Below are positions 7,664 through 16,828 of a stretch of 64,000 bases of DNA, piece after piece. Source of the DNA: Gordonibacter faecis (lineage in GTDB: Bacteria; Actinomycetota; Coriobacteriia; Coriobacteriales; Eggerthellaceae). The translations under genes were made by a program, and so were the position numbers. How positions within the stretch are numbered: position 1 is the first letter of the stretch; every line of letters begins with the position of its first letter. Under the pieces are notes generated by a model that saw nothing but the letters and a program-made list of their open reading frames with translations, was not told the DNA's origin and ran no database searches. The DNA is taken from the NCBI RefSeq assembly GCF_030077735.1, contig NZ_JASJEU010000013.1, positions 248,001 through 312,000 on the forward strand, given 5' to 3'.

Positions 7664-10019
7664 AGCTCCAGCCCCCTTTCTCTGTTACTTGCTCGGTGGG
7701 GAGAACTTCGCTGTTGGCTTCGGTGCATCGATATATCGTGCAGAGCAGTCCGTTGTAGGGTGCGCCGTAGCCGCTTTGGCCGATATTGCATTGCGTGGTC
7801 AGGTTGTTGATGTTTGAGTCGAACACGCCGAAGAGCCGCTCGCGATCGCCTTCAGGGAACCACCACCCATGTTCGGCCATGACGAAACGAGGGTTCAGAC
7901 CTGGGGTAATTTTGATGCGTTGACGACAGCGGCCGCGGTGATTCTCAACCCACACCCAATCGCCTTCTGCAAGGTGGTGTTCTTCAGCAAGCTCGGGGGA
8001 TACCTCAATCAGCGGGTCGGGATGGAACTCACGCATCGTTTTAAGATTGCGGTGCTCGGAGTGGAAGAATTCCCACGAACGGCGGCCGGTCATAAGGATA
8101 AGAGGATACTTTTCGGCAAGTTCGGGAGTTGAAAGCGGGCTTTCTCGCGGCTCTTCGTAGTAGGGCGTTTGCGGGAGGCCGAACTGCTCAAGCAAAACGG
8201 GTGTGAATTCGAAGCGACCTGTTACGGTGTTGAATCCGGGCTGGCCGTCGTAGCGCACCTCACCGAGTGCGTACTTACGATAGTGCCACTCGGGCCATTC
8301 GATAACCTTCTTTTTCAAGTCTTCAAAGGTAAGATCGGTATTCGATTCCGAGAGAATTTGGTCCATCCAAGCAATGTCGTTGTCAGGGATGGGGCTTTCC
8401 GGGTTCAAGCGATTGCAAAGTTCGGCCACCAACTCCTCGTCGGATTTGCACTCGTAGTACCGCTCTGAGGTTTTACGTATGGAGCGTAGAGGCCACCACC
8501 AGGCGCGCAGGGAATTGCGCTCGGGTCCCATGGCGATGGGTAGTACCAATTCGCAGTACGCCATGGCGGAAGGGGTAAGAACATAGTTAACGTCAACATT
8601 AAATTCGGAGTGGTTCACCATAGCGTCATAGATGCGCGGTGCCTCGGTTGCCATGTTGGCGATAGGGTTGGTCGAGTAAAGGACGAACATCTTCAAAGGC
8701 ATATCACCTTCGACGTCATTGATCTTGCCGTCGGACTCAAGCGCTTCGAGCACTACATCCTCTTGGGCCATGTTACCGACATCTCCCTGTGCATGCATGG
8801 GGAAGACGTTGTTTCCGAGAATCATCTTACGTTGGTCTTCGGGGACAAAACGCCAGTTGCTGCCCGTCGAAAGAGCCAGGTTGAACGCGTGGTCAACCAT
8901 GAGTAGATTGCCACCTGGAACGTCTATGTTGCCGGTCATGGCAACGATGCCCAGAATTGCTTGGCCTGCAGGGGTAGCGGCTACCTGCTGGTCGAGCTTA
9001 AGACCCCACTGAAGTGACGTGGGATGAGAAGAACCGATGAAGCGGGCGGCAGCGCGGATGGTATCGGCATCGAGCCAACAAATCTCCGCAGCTTTCTCCG
9101 GTGTCATAGTGCGGCACGCTTCGATGAACGTATCGTAGCCGAAGGTCCAGCAGTCGATGAACTCGTGATCGATGAGCCCTTCTTCGTCGATGACGTTGGC
9201 GATGGCCATTGCCAACGCCGCATCGGTGGCAGGACGAAGTGGCAACCAGTACTTTGCTTTTGCTGCCATCCAGGTCAAGCGCGGATCGATGACGACAAGC
9301 TCGCTACCGCGCTTCATGGCTTCAACCATCCAATGACCAAGAAAGCCATCTGGATTTGAAACAATGGCGTCGTTGCCCCATATAAGAATGCACTCAGGCA
9401 GCACATAGTCAGGAGAGTCGAAGCGCTCGGGCAACGCTTGGGACATATCGGAGATCAGAAAGCATCCAGCCATGAGTGCCATAATGGACGCACGTGGCCC
9501 ATAGCAGGAACTGCCGGAAAGGAAGCCTCCGGTATCCGAGGGACTGTTAAAGCCGATGTAGCAGAGTGCCGTCGAGTGGAAAAACGTCGTGTTGCGACCT
9601 GTTCCCTGCTGAACGACGATTGAGCCGCTTCCGTAGGTTTCTTGGAAATAGCGTACCTTCTCCTCAATGAGATCGAATGCTTCGTCCCAACTGATACGTT
9701 GCCAAGCATCCTTGCCGCGATCTTCGCGAGCGCGTTTCATGGGGTATTTTAGGCGGTCTTCCGCATACATGGCCTCGACGATATCAAGACAGCGCATGCA
9801 TAAGGCACCGCGGTTGTACCCATTGGCCGGGTCGCCTTCAATTTTTTCGAGCTTCCCCTCCTTGTTTACGTAAGCCAGAATGCCACAGCCATCGTGGCAT
9901 CCGGGGGCGCTCCACTGGGTGGTTCGATAGACGGTGTAATCGCCTTCTTGCCAATGGTCGAGATCGCTCCGGTAGATGTCGGGGTTGTAAGTGTTCCCCT
10001 CCAAATACTTTTTTGTCAT
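7638..10019 (-). CDS. Molybdopterin-dependent oxidoreductase, catechol-dehydroxylase-like
   Basis: 793 residues, ATG 10019 preceded by AGGAGAAGGAAG. The N-terminal cluster region reads WSAPGCHDGCG (C41, C45) and ALCMRC (C74, C77). Against C12/C15/C19/C47 of the enzyme at 3219 the first ligand is an alanine, so C77 may replace it. The molybdenum-ligand position is C172 in SSCYGPR. The C-terminal dinucleotide-binding domain starts near residue 640 (LMTGRRSWEFF). No Tat signal. It lies between a zinc ribbon and a [4Fe-4S] protein, opposite an MFS gene. Published Eggerthellaceae catechol dehydroxylases have similar context; the substrate is an inference only. Confidence 0.8.
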   Translation of the reverse strand: MTKKYLEGNTYNPDIYRSDLDHWQEGDYTVYRTTQWSAPGCHDGCGILAYVNKEGKLEKIEGDPANGYNRGALCMRCLDIVEAMYAEDRLKYPMKRAREDRGKDAWQRISWDEAFDLIEEKVRYFQETYGSGSIVVQQGTGRNTTFFHSTALCYIGFNSPSDTGGFLSGSSCYGPRASIMALMAGCFLISDMSQALPERFDSPDYVLPECILIWGNDAIVSNPDGFLGHWMVEAMKRGSELVVIDPRLTWMAAKAKYWLPLRPATDAALAMAIANVIDEEGLIDHEFIDCWTFGYDTFIEACRTMTPEKAAEICWLDADTIRAAARFIGSSHPTSLQWGLKLDQQVAATPAGQAILGIVAMTGNIDVPGGNLLMVDHAFNLALSTGSNWRFVPEDQRKMILGNNVFPMHAQGDVGNMAQEDVVLEALESDGKINDVEGDMPLKMFVLYSTNPIANMATEAPRIYDAMVNHSEFNVDVNYVLTPSAMAYCELVLPIAMGPERNSLRAWWWPLRSIRKTSERYYECKSDEELVAELCNRLNPESPIPDNDIAWMDQILSESNTDLTFEDLKKKVIEWPEWHYRKYALGEVRYDGQPGFNTVTGRFEFTPVLLEQFGLPQTPYYEEPRESPLSTPELAEKYPLILMTGRRSWEFFHSEHRNLKTMREFHPDPLIEVSPELAEEHHLAEGDWVWVENHRGRCRQRIKITPGLNPRFVMAEHGWWFPEGDRERLFGVFDSNINNLTTQCNIGQSGYGAPYNGLLCTIYRCTEANSEVLPTEQVTEKGGWSYERSHLDF

Positions 10020-10101
10020 GGTGTCACTTCCTTCTCCTCTTGCTCGTCCTCGTTCGAACTCTCCGTGCGGTGCCGAAGCACCTGTGCGGAAAGCCGCTTA
10101 C

Positions 10102-10320
10102 TTACTTGCTGCCGGGAGCTTTGGGTGCCTGTGGGATACCAGGGGCCATCGAAGTGTCGGGGGCGCCTGGTGCGCCGGGTGTGCCAACGTTTGGAATCGG
10201 CAGCGTACTTGCTGGGAGTTCGGCTCCGCATTGGGGGCATACCGTCTCGGTGGGTTGACAGGTTGCTTTACATGAAGGGCAGGTCTTGTCGGTAGACACT
10301 GCGGCAGGTCTGAAGCACAT
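10102..10320 (-). CDS. Tiny zinc-ribbon protein with Gly-Ala-Pro repeat tail (copy C)
   Basis: 72 residues, ATG 10320 with AGGAG seven bases upstream. It begins MCFRPA like copy A, has two CxxC knuckles (CPSC and CPQC) plus one extra Cys, then a tail with GTPGAPGAPD and AP-rich repeats. It is the first gene of the leftward operon, 82 bases before the molybdoenzyme. That the MCFRP start, zinc ribbon and GAP tail are shared by two separate molybdoenzyme operons suggests a specific accessory role. Confidence 0.7.
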   Translation of the reverse strand: MCFRPAAVSTDKTCPSCKATCQPTETVCPQCGAELPASTLPIPNVGTPGAPGAPDTSMAPGIPQAPKAPGSK

Positions 10321-10909
10321 AAGAATCTCCTTTCGGGAAACGGTGAATGAGGTAAATCGAAAGAGCCGGGTCGGCTTATTGCATCGTAGCAACGGTAAAA
10401 ATTGCTGTCCCTCGTCCGGTGGTTTGTTCGTGAAAAAGGGCCTTCATACCGATGGTATGAATTGGGATCGAGGAGCGAATGCATACTTCCTGATAATGGT
10501 GTGTGCTCCAAGATTTTGAGAAGGTGGAATACATCGAAAGAGGGGGCTCGGCTTGGGCGGGACGTGTGCAGCTTTGACGTTTGAACTGGGAAAATCATCT
10601 CTCCTTTTACATTAGTTGCTCTGCGGGGGGAAACGATGGTTTACCTGAAGAGGGCGCAGAAAAAGTTGCTCTTCAATAGCAGTGAGCCCGTGAAGTCTGA
10701 GGGGGAACAGGTTGTTTTAACCGGACGTGAGGATCGGGGGCGTACCGGCCCGGTAACACCGTTTCCTCGCATCGGCGTTTGTTATGGAAGCACGGTATCG
10801 TCGGGCGTGTGGCGTCTGCGTTTCCCTGACGAAACGGTTGGTGCGAAAGATTGAACGTTCTGTTTCTGCGGATCAGAGCTACAAGTGGAATACGTGCAAG
10901 GGGGTTTCG
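10321..10909. promoter_or_regulatory. Divergent control region between the two molybdoenzyme arms
   Basis: 589 bases without a convincing gene. It holds a 19-base dyad, ttcatacc-gat-ggtatgaa (10443-10461), the best operator candidate. It also carries the leaders of the leftward zinc-ribbon gene and the rightward MFS gene. A 72-codon frame at 10636-10854 has no family resemblance and was not accepted. Confidence 0.5.
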
Positions 10910-13414
10910 ATGGGCTACGCGCGCAAACAAGATGAATCACAGTGGGGCACAGGTCGCACGTCGAAAAACGGAGCCAAGATATCACTGTTGCTGAGTGGCG
11001 ATGACGGAATGGTGCAAACGGCGCTCATCTCTCCGCTCTTGGCTAGTATCGCGATAGCGTATCCGGATGCCACTGAGCTTATGCTCGATCAAGCAATGTC
11101 GGTAACGGCAATGACCATGTTGCCTGCCATGCTGTGCTCAAGCGTTCTTGCTCGCTATTTCAACAAGAAAAAGCTCATCATGTTCGGCACGCTGTTGTTC
11201 ATGCTTGCCGGCTTATCGGCGATGTTTGCACCGAACATGGTCATTTTGGTGCTGACGCGCGCGATCCTTGGTATTGGAGCGGGCATCGCGTTTCCGCTGG
11301 TGCCTTCATCGATTGCCTACCTATTCAATGAGCATGAGAAGAACCAAATGCTCGGATGGATGAATGCGTGCGGTTCGCTCCTCTCATTCACGTTGAGCAT
11401 GGCGGCTGGATGGGTTGCGCTTGTCAACTGGAAACTTGCCTTTCTCTTCTATCTCATCTTTGTTCCGATTCTTGTGTTGCAAGCGATTTTTCTGCCGGAT
11501 TTTAAGCCCGAGAAAAAGGAGGCGATCGACAGGGGGCTTCGCAAAGAGCCACTGAATTGGAAGATGTGGCTCGTTGGCATAGGCATGCTTTTGTTCATGG
11601 TCCTTGCGATGGTTGCAACGTTCAAATTATCTTTGTTTGTTGAACTTAACGGTTTGGGTACGTCGGCCGACAGCGGAACAGGCGTGTCCTGCATGACTTG
11701 CGCCTCGTTTCTTATTAGTTTGTTTTTTGCGACGTATTTCGAAAAGCTTACACGGTTCGCTCCGGTTGTCTCGTTGTGCTTCGCCGGTGCTGCGTTCATT
11801 ACGCTTTCGGTTTCAGAAAGCATCCCCGCTGTGTTCGCCGGTATGGTTTTGCTGGGATTCTGCATGGGAACCATCAACCCGTTCTTTATGTCGACCATGT
11901 CACGTGTTGCTCCTGATACGCGAAAAACGCTCGGCATGACCATGATGTGCATCTTTCAGCTGGGCGGGCAGATTTTTACCCCGTACTACATGATGCTGGT
12001 CGGATCTCTCGGTTTTTCGTCCGAACGTTCCCTGTTTGGTTTTACGGCGGGCCTGTTCATTGTGGCAGCTGTTGTCGTGGCTGTATTCGCTCTTTACGCA
12101 ACGGCGAAGGAAAGGAGGCGGCTGACACCTTTGTACCGGAATGCAGCTTATCTGCTGCGTTGTCTGTTTGAAGTATTTAGGAGGGGTTCAATGTCAAGTA
12201 TTGCTAAAGCCTTAAACATGAAAGAGGCTTGGGGCGTGTATGCGCTTTATGTCATGGTTGCAGGTGCGGGAGCGGTGACACCTGCCCTGGCTGCCTTTGG
12301 TGCGGCGTTTCCGGATGCCAACCCGGTTACTATCAGCCTGATTCAAAGTCTGCCGTCTCTTACAACTATTATTGGTACGTTGTTCATCGGGGCTGTTGCG
12401 GGCAAGAAGATACCGTTTAAAGTAGCCGGCATCATAGCGCTTGTTGTGTACTTCGTTTTCGGGTGCCTACCTGCGGTGTGGAACGACTCGCTCACCTCAA
12501 TTCTTATCGCGCGAGCGCTGGTCGGATTTGGTATGGGCATGGTGTCGCCTTTGGGCGCGGCAATCTTCCTGCGCCTTGTCGATAACAAGCAAGAGCGCTC
12601 CAAGTACCTTGGTCGTGGTGGAGCTATGCAGCAAGCAGGTTGTGTTGTACTGACACTGCTCGGTGGCTTTTTATGCGCGATCGACTGGCGTCTAACATTT
12701 TGGGCGTATGGTCTTGCTCTTGTCGCGCTTCTCATTTTTGTCATCTGCTTCAAGGAGCCCCCGTCGCTTGCTGAAGAGGCGGCTGCAAAAGGCACCTCGG
12801 AAGAGAAGTCGCGCATTCCTGGAACGGCTTGGTTCTTCATCGTTATCTTCCTGCTTGCCCAGGTGGTGTGCAGCCCAACTATGATGAACTTCTCAATGCT
12901 GATGGCAACTAACATTCCAGGCGAAGATCCAACAACGGTAGCAGGTATCGCAGGCACGCTCCTTTCGGTGTTTGTGCTTGCGGGTGTTGTCTCTTCGGTG
13001 CTCATGGACAAGCTGATAGGCCTGTTCGGGAAATATACCGGAGCGGTTGCCCTAGCAATTACGCTTATTGGTAACATCATTATTGCTAACGCCAATTCAG
13101 TCGCGCTGTTTACTATTGGCATCCTTGTATTCGGCTTCGGTTGGTGTCTTGTTATTCCTGTTATTAACCTTGAGTGCGGCAATGTGACCAACAAAGCAGG
13201 CCTTGCAATGGTTGCCTCGCTTGTCATGGTTGCGATGAACCTCGGCAACTTCGTTGCCTCCTACTACATGGGTGCCGTGTTCTCAGTCGTGGGAAACAAT
13301 CCGTCGATGTGTCTGATTGTCGACTCGGCTGCATTTGCCATTCTTGCTATCGCATGGGCGGTCTTCAACATGCGGAATAAAGCATGGATGAAAGACAGTT
13401 CTTCGGAGAATTAG
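10910..13414 (+). CDS. Double MFS transporter (two 12-helix carriers in one frame)
   Basis: 834 residues from ATG 10910 (AAGGGGG upstream). Residues 1-410 form one MFS domain with a cytoplasmic loop near the middle; residues 428-834 form a second complete MFS domain (GFGMGMVSPLGAA, GGAMQQAG). Between them AGGAGG (12180-12185) precedes an in-frame ATG 12191, exactly as for an independent second gene. An A/G-rich run at 12109-12119 could hide a frameshift: one frame over, the first protein would end neatly at TGA 12169-12171. So this is either a true fusion or two coupled genes. Likely imports the enzyme's substrate or exports its product. Confidence 0.7.
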   Translation: MGYARKQDESQWGTGRTSKNGAKISLLLSGDDGMVQTALISPLLASIAIAYPDATELMLDQAMSVTAMTMLPAMLCSSVLARYFNKKKLIMFGTLLFMLAGLSAMFAPNMVILVLTRAILGIGAGIAFPLVPSSIAYLFNEHEKNQMLGWMNACGSLLSFTLSMAAGWVALVNWKLAFLFYLIFVPILVLQAIFLPDFKPEKKEAIDRGLRKEPLNWKMWLVGIGMLLFMVLAMVATFKLSLFVELNGLGTSADSGTGVSCMTCASFLISLFFATYFEKLTRFAPVVSLCFAGAAFITLSVSESIPAVFAGMVLLGFCMGTINPFFMSTMSRVAPDTRKTLGMTMMCIFQLGGQIFTPYYMMLVGSLGFSSERSLFGFTAGLFIVAAVVVAVFALYATAKERRRLTPLYRNAAYLLRCLFEVFRRGSMSSIAKALNMKEAWGVYALYVMVAGAGAVTPALAAFGAAFPDANPVTISLIQSLPSLTTIIGTLFIGAVAGKKIPFKVAGIIALVVYFVFGCLPAVWNDSLTSILIARALVGFGMGMVSPLGAAIFLRLVDNKQERSKYLGRGGAMQQAGCVVLTLLGGFLCAIDWRLTFWAYGLALVALLIFVICFKEPPSLAEEAAAKGTSEEKSRIPGTAWFFIVIFLLAQVVCSPTMMNFSMLMATNIPGEDPTTVAGIAGTLLSVFVLAGVVSSVLMDKLIGLFGKYTGAVALAITLIGNIIIANANSVALFTIGILVFGFGWCLVIPVINLECGNVTNKAGLAMVASLVMVAMNLGNFVASYYMGAVFSVVGNNPSMCLIVDSAAFAILAIAWAVFNMRNKAWMKDSSSEN

Positions 13415-13518
13415 CGTTCGGCAGTCTTGCAGGGCTGTTTGGCAAAACCGCAGAGACGAAGCGCAGCTGGGCGGCACGCATGCTTAGGCCGTCCAGCGCG
13501 CGAAAGATTGGAGAAGCA

Positions 13519-15822
13519 ATGGCATTCGGAACAATCACAACGCCGATATCATGGCAAGAGGGGGACTATACCGTCACGCGCACCAACTCGTGGTCACCTC
13601 CGGGAGATCATCCGACGGGCGCAGGCATGCTTCTGTATGTGAAAGACGGCATTCTGGAGAAGGTGGAGGGAGATCCTGAGCAGTCTATCACCAAAGGTGC
13701 GCTGCCCATTCGCATGCTGTCGTTACCGGAATACGTATATAGCCCCTACCGGATTCTGCATCCCATGAAGCGCGCACGCGACAAGCGTGGTGACGATACG
13801 GCATGGGAACAAGTGTCTTGGGATGAGGCATACGACCTGATCGTTGCTAACGTTCGTCGCTGCACTGAACAGTATGGGTCTAACTCCATTGCGACGTTTG
13901 TTGGAACCGGTCGCGAGGCTGGCAACTGGGGTCCCACTATGTCGTGCCGAGTATTCAATAGCCCTAACATTGTATACATGCAATCGGGCTGGTCGTGCTA
14001 CGGCCCCCGCATGGCATGCACATCCTACGTGCTGGGGGCACCGTATCCTGAGCTCGATTATGCGTCTCAGTATCCAACGAGTTACGAAGATCCTCGTTGG
14101 CGACGCCCTGAAGTCATTCTTATATGGGGCAAAGAGCCTTTGAAGTCGAACCCTGACGGGTTCTGGGGACACTCGATTGTTGATATGTATGCCATGGGCA
14201 CGAAGTTCATCGTTGTCGATCCTCGTTTGACCTGGGAGGCTGCTCGTGCTGAGATATGGCTTCAGGTGCGTCCTGGCACCGATGCAGCGCTCGGCATGGC
14301 GTTTTGCAACGTGATCATTTCAGAGGATCTGTACGATCACGATTTTGTTGAGAAGTGGTGTTTCGGATTCGATCAGTTCGCCGAGCGCGTGCAGACGATG
14401 AGTCCGGCCGAAGCGGCGAAGATATGTGAAGTGCCGGAAGAAAAGATCGTCGAAGCGGCGCGCATGTACGCCAAGGCAAACCCAGCAGCTTTACAGTGGG
14501 GCCTCGCCGTTGACCAGAAGCCTAACGGAATTCAGATGGGTTTCTGCTGCCTAGCTATGATGGCAATAACCGGAAACATCGACAACCCTGGCGGCAACAT
14601 TATGGGCGCTATCGATATTGGCGGTTTAGGTTCGGGCTATACCGACCTCGACCCGCAGAGCAAGGTCAATGAGATGGTGGGTGTCGACGAATATCCCGCG
14701 ATGGTGAGAACGCAGCAGTTCACCCATCCCGATACCGTGCTCGACGAGCTAGAAAAAGAGGACTCTCTCTTCCATATGGGCTTTTTCACAAGCGCAAACG
14801 CTATAGCGAACCCGTGTAACCTTCCCAAGCGGTGGGAGAATGCACTCAATAAGCTTGAGTTCAACGTTGTTATGGATATCGTTATGACGCCAACAGCTGA
14901 GGCGGTATGCGACCTGTTCTTGCCCGTTAACACCTACGCCGAGCGCGACATGTACGTGGCGACTCACTACGGCGCATGCGGGACGTGGATAGGTGCAATT
15001 AAAAAGGCTATCACGGTAGGTGAGGCAAAGTCCGACATTACCATCATGCGCGAACTTGGGAGCCGCTTGCGCCCGGAACTTTGGGACCAGTACAAAACCG
15101 ATATCGAGTACATTGACGACCAGAAACTCTGCACATTAAAGACGCCTGATGGGCGGCCGCTCGCCATGCAGGATCTGTTCGACCATGGCAGCTATCACGT
15201 AGATTACGAGTATAAAAAATACGAGAAAGGCTTATTGCGTCCCGACGGACAACCTGGTTTCATGACGCCGACCGGCCGTATTGAACTGTACTCTACCATG
15301 CTTGAGGCATGGGGCGATGACCCTTTGCCGTATTACGAGGAACCGCCGACCTCCCCGCTTACAACGCCGGAATACGCCGAAAAGTATCCCATGGTGCTCT
15401 CGACGGGAGCACGAACCTGGTCCTATTTCCATTCCGAACAGCGCCACGTGCCGCTACTTCGTGAAGTAGAGCCCTGGCCGCTTGTGGACATCAATCCCAA
15501 AGATGCCGAGAAATACGGTTTGCACGACGGGGAGTGGGTCTGGCTTGAAAACGACAATGGGCGTTGCAAGATGAAGCTTTCGGTTCAACCGGGACAGAAA
15601 GAGGGTGCACTCGCTTCTCAGCATGGTTGGTGGTATCCAGAGCGCGAGGCCTCATCGCCGTCGCTGTTCGATGTATACGAAGTGAACGTCAATAACCTGG
15701 TGCCGTACAAGACGATTGGCAAGCTGGGCTGGGGTGCGCCTTTCAAATGCCTCATGTGCAAGATATACAAGGCAGAGCCCTCCGTAGATATCGACAAAAT
15801 CGAGGAGGTCTACCATGGCTAA
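13519..15822 (+). CDS. Molybdopterin oxidoreductase lacking all N-terminal Fe-S ligands
   Basis: 767 residues from ATG 13519 (GGAG five bases before). An earlier in-frame ATG at 13384 overlaps the MFS gene and gives an N-terminus without homologous features. Homologous to the enzyme at 7638-10019 from the shared motif WQEGDYTV on, but its Fe-S region reads SPPGDHPTGAG and GALPIRM: none of the cluster cysteines remain. The molybdenum-ligand cysteine is kept (C160 in WSCYGPR). Pyrogallol transhydroxylase large subunit also lacks a cluster, with all Fe-S centres in its small subunit. It overlaps the next gene by 8 bases. No Tat signal. Confidence 0.8.
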   Translation: MAFGTITTPISWQEGDYTVTRTNSWSPPGDHPTGAGMLLYVKDGILEKVEGDPEQSITKGALPIRMLSLPEYVYSPYRILHPMKRARDKRGDDTAWEQVSWDEAYDLIVANVRRCTEQYGSNSIATFVGTGREAGNWGPTMSCRVFNSPNIVYMQSGWSCYGPRMACTSYVLGAPYPELDYASQYPTSYEDPRWRRPEVILIWGKEPLKSNPDGFWGHSIVDMYAMGTKFIVVDPRLTWEAARAEIWLQVRPGTDAALGMAFCNVIISEDLYDHDFVEKWCFGFDQFAERVQTMSPAEAAKICEVPEEKIVEAARMYAKANPAALQWGLAVDQKPNGIQMGFCCLAMMAITGNIDNPGGNIMGAIDIGGLGSGYTDLDPQSKVNEMVGVDEYPAMVRTQQFTHPDTVLDELEKEDSLFHMGFFTSANAIANPCNLPKRWENALNKLEFNVVMDIVMTPTAEAVCDLFLPVNTYAERDMYVATHYGACGTWIGAIKKAITVGEAKSDITIMRELGSRLRPELWDQYKTDIEYIDDQKLCTLKTPDGRPLAMQDLFDHGSYHVDYEYKKYEKGLLRPDGQPGFMTPTGRIELYSTMLEAWGDDPLPYYEEPPTSPLTTPEYAEKYPMVLSTGARTWSYFHSEQRHVPLLREVEPWPLVDINPKDAEKYGLHDGEWVWLENDNGRCKMKLSVQPGQKEGALASQHGWWYPEREASSPSLFDVYEVNVNNLVPYKTIGKLGWGAPFKCLMCKIYKAEPSVDIDKIEEVYHG

Positions 15823-16150
15823 AAAGGGACTCATGATCGACTACTTGCTGTGTACGGGATGCCATTCTTGCGAAGTGTCCTGCAAACTGGAAAAAGGTCT
15901 TCCGACCGGGAAATATGGCATTAAGCTTGCCGAAGACAAACCGTGGCAGATTGACGAGGATACATGGGAGTATAAGTGGATTCCCGTTCCAACCCAGCTC
16001 TGCGATTTGTGCGAGGAACGTACGGCTGCGGGCAAGGTGCCAAGTTGTGTGCTTCATTGCTGCTCGCACTGTATGCATTATGGCGATATGGAAGAGTTGG
16101 CGAAGGAAATGGCCGAACTTGATCGCAAAGCCGTGCTGTTCACCGTGTAA
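15815..16150 (+). CDS. Small ferredoxin-like protein with two [4Fe-4S] sites, partner of the cluster-less molybdoenzyme
   Basis: 111 residues. Ligand sets are C13-x2-C16-x2-C19-x3-C23 and C63-x2-C66-x11-C78-x3-C82, with extra C83 and C86. The start codon lies inside the end of the molybdoenzyme gene, preceded by GGAGG, so the two are translationally coupled. Its core matches the protein at 7301-7663 (WIPVPT, DLC, CVLHC against CVHNC). It should supply all Fe-S clusters of this enzyme. Confidence 0.8.
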   Translation: MAKKGLMIDYLLCTGCHSCEVSCKLEKGLPTGKYGIKLAEDKPWQIDEDTWEYKWIPVPTQLCDLCEERTAAGKVPSCVLHCCSHCMHYGDMEELAKEMAELDRKAVLFTV

Positions 16151-16240
16151 GCGGGCGTATGGAAGAGAGTGGTTTTGCGGGGGCCTTCGCGGTGAGAAGG
16201 ATGCTGGCGAAGGCTTCCCGTTTGAAAAAAGGAGGTTTTG

Positions 16241-16450
16241 ATGACGAAGGACGAGTTTCTTGCATTGACGGAAGAAGAGCAACTCTCCTGGTTGACCGAA
16301 CAGACCGATGGCGGCCGCGAGGTGGTCGACATCTGCGAGGAGATGGGTTGCACGCGTGCTGACCTTCAAGGGTTTGGCTATACCTGGGCCCTGGGACAGT
16401 GGCGCTATCTTTCCATGAAAGACCGCGCATCGGTAGTAGCGCAAAACTAG
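16241..16450 (+). CDS. Small acidic protein of unknown function
   Basis: 69 residues from ATG 16241, behind a strong AAAGGAGG. Sequence features: an acidic N-terminal helix (LTEEEQLSWLTEQ), a possible short helix-turn-helix around VVDICEEMGCTRADLQ, and a Trp-rich C-terminus. No signal peptide or membrane segment. It is the last gene of the rightward molybdoenzyme arm, 90 bases after the ferredoxin-like gene, in a position comparable to the HhH protein at 5559. Not recognised. Confidence 0.6.
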   Translation: MTKDEFLALTEEEQLSWLTEQTDGGREVVDICEEMGCTRADLQGFGYTWALGQWRYLSMKDRASVVAQN

Positions 16451-16459
16451 AACCGAAAA

Positions 16460-16500
16460 AGGTGTCTGAAGGCGCACTCGGTCGGTGCCTTCAGACACCT
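16460..16500 (+). terminator. Hairpin ending the rightward molybdoenzyme arm
   Basis: aggtgtctgaaggc (16460-16473) and gccttcagacacct (16487-16500) form a perfect 14-bp stem. There is no T run on the plus strand, but a run of A precedes it, so it would have a U tail if read from the right. Confidence 0.65.
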
Positions 16501-16828
16501 GAGCAGCAGGTTGGGAAAGGGTATAGGTGGAGGTGTTGTGTTTTAGGCTGTCTATGTCTTTTTAGGATAAGGTAGACAAGAATAGACAAGGGGAGAGAAT
16601 TCGAAATTCGCATTGTATTACCTATGAGTGTCGTTGAATATGATAGGCTCAGGGTCTAAAACATACGTTGTGCTGCGCCTTTTTCGGTCATCCATTCTGG
16701 GTGAAACTTTCGTGTGGTTACCCATTATCACTGATGGCGCTCAGTGCGACGGACTCTTGTATATAACGTAGTTGTGAGAAGCGGTTTTACCTAGTGCGAC
16801 GGGGCTCAATCAGGGGGTGGCTTCAGGG
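16501..16828 (+). promoter_or_regulatory. Leader/promoter region of the membrane LuxR gene
   Basis: An AT-richer stretch without a gene. The direct repeat agtgcgacgg occurs at 16743-16752 and 16793-16802, flanking a TATATAA sequence that could be a -10. Another direct repeat, tagacaag, occurs at 16573-16580 and 16583-16590. These are candidates for regulator-binding sites. Confidence 0.4.

Noticed and set aside
10636..10854. A 72-codon frame in the divergent control region
   Set aside because: No family resemblance, no conserved context, and it overlaps the leader of the MFS gene.
13384..13518. Longer start of the cluster-less molybdoenzyme
   Set aside because: The extra 45 residues overlap the MFS gene and do not match the homologue's N-terminus; ATG 13519 has a better ribosome site.
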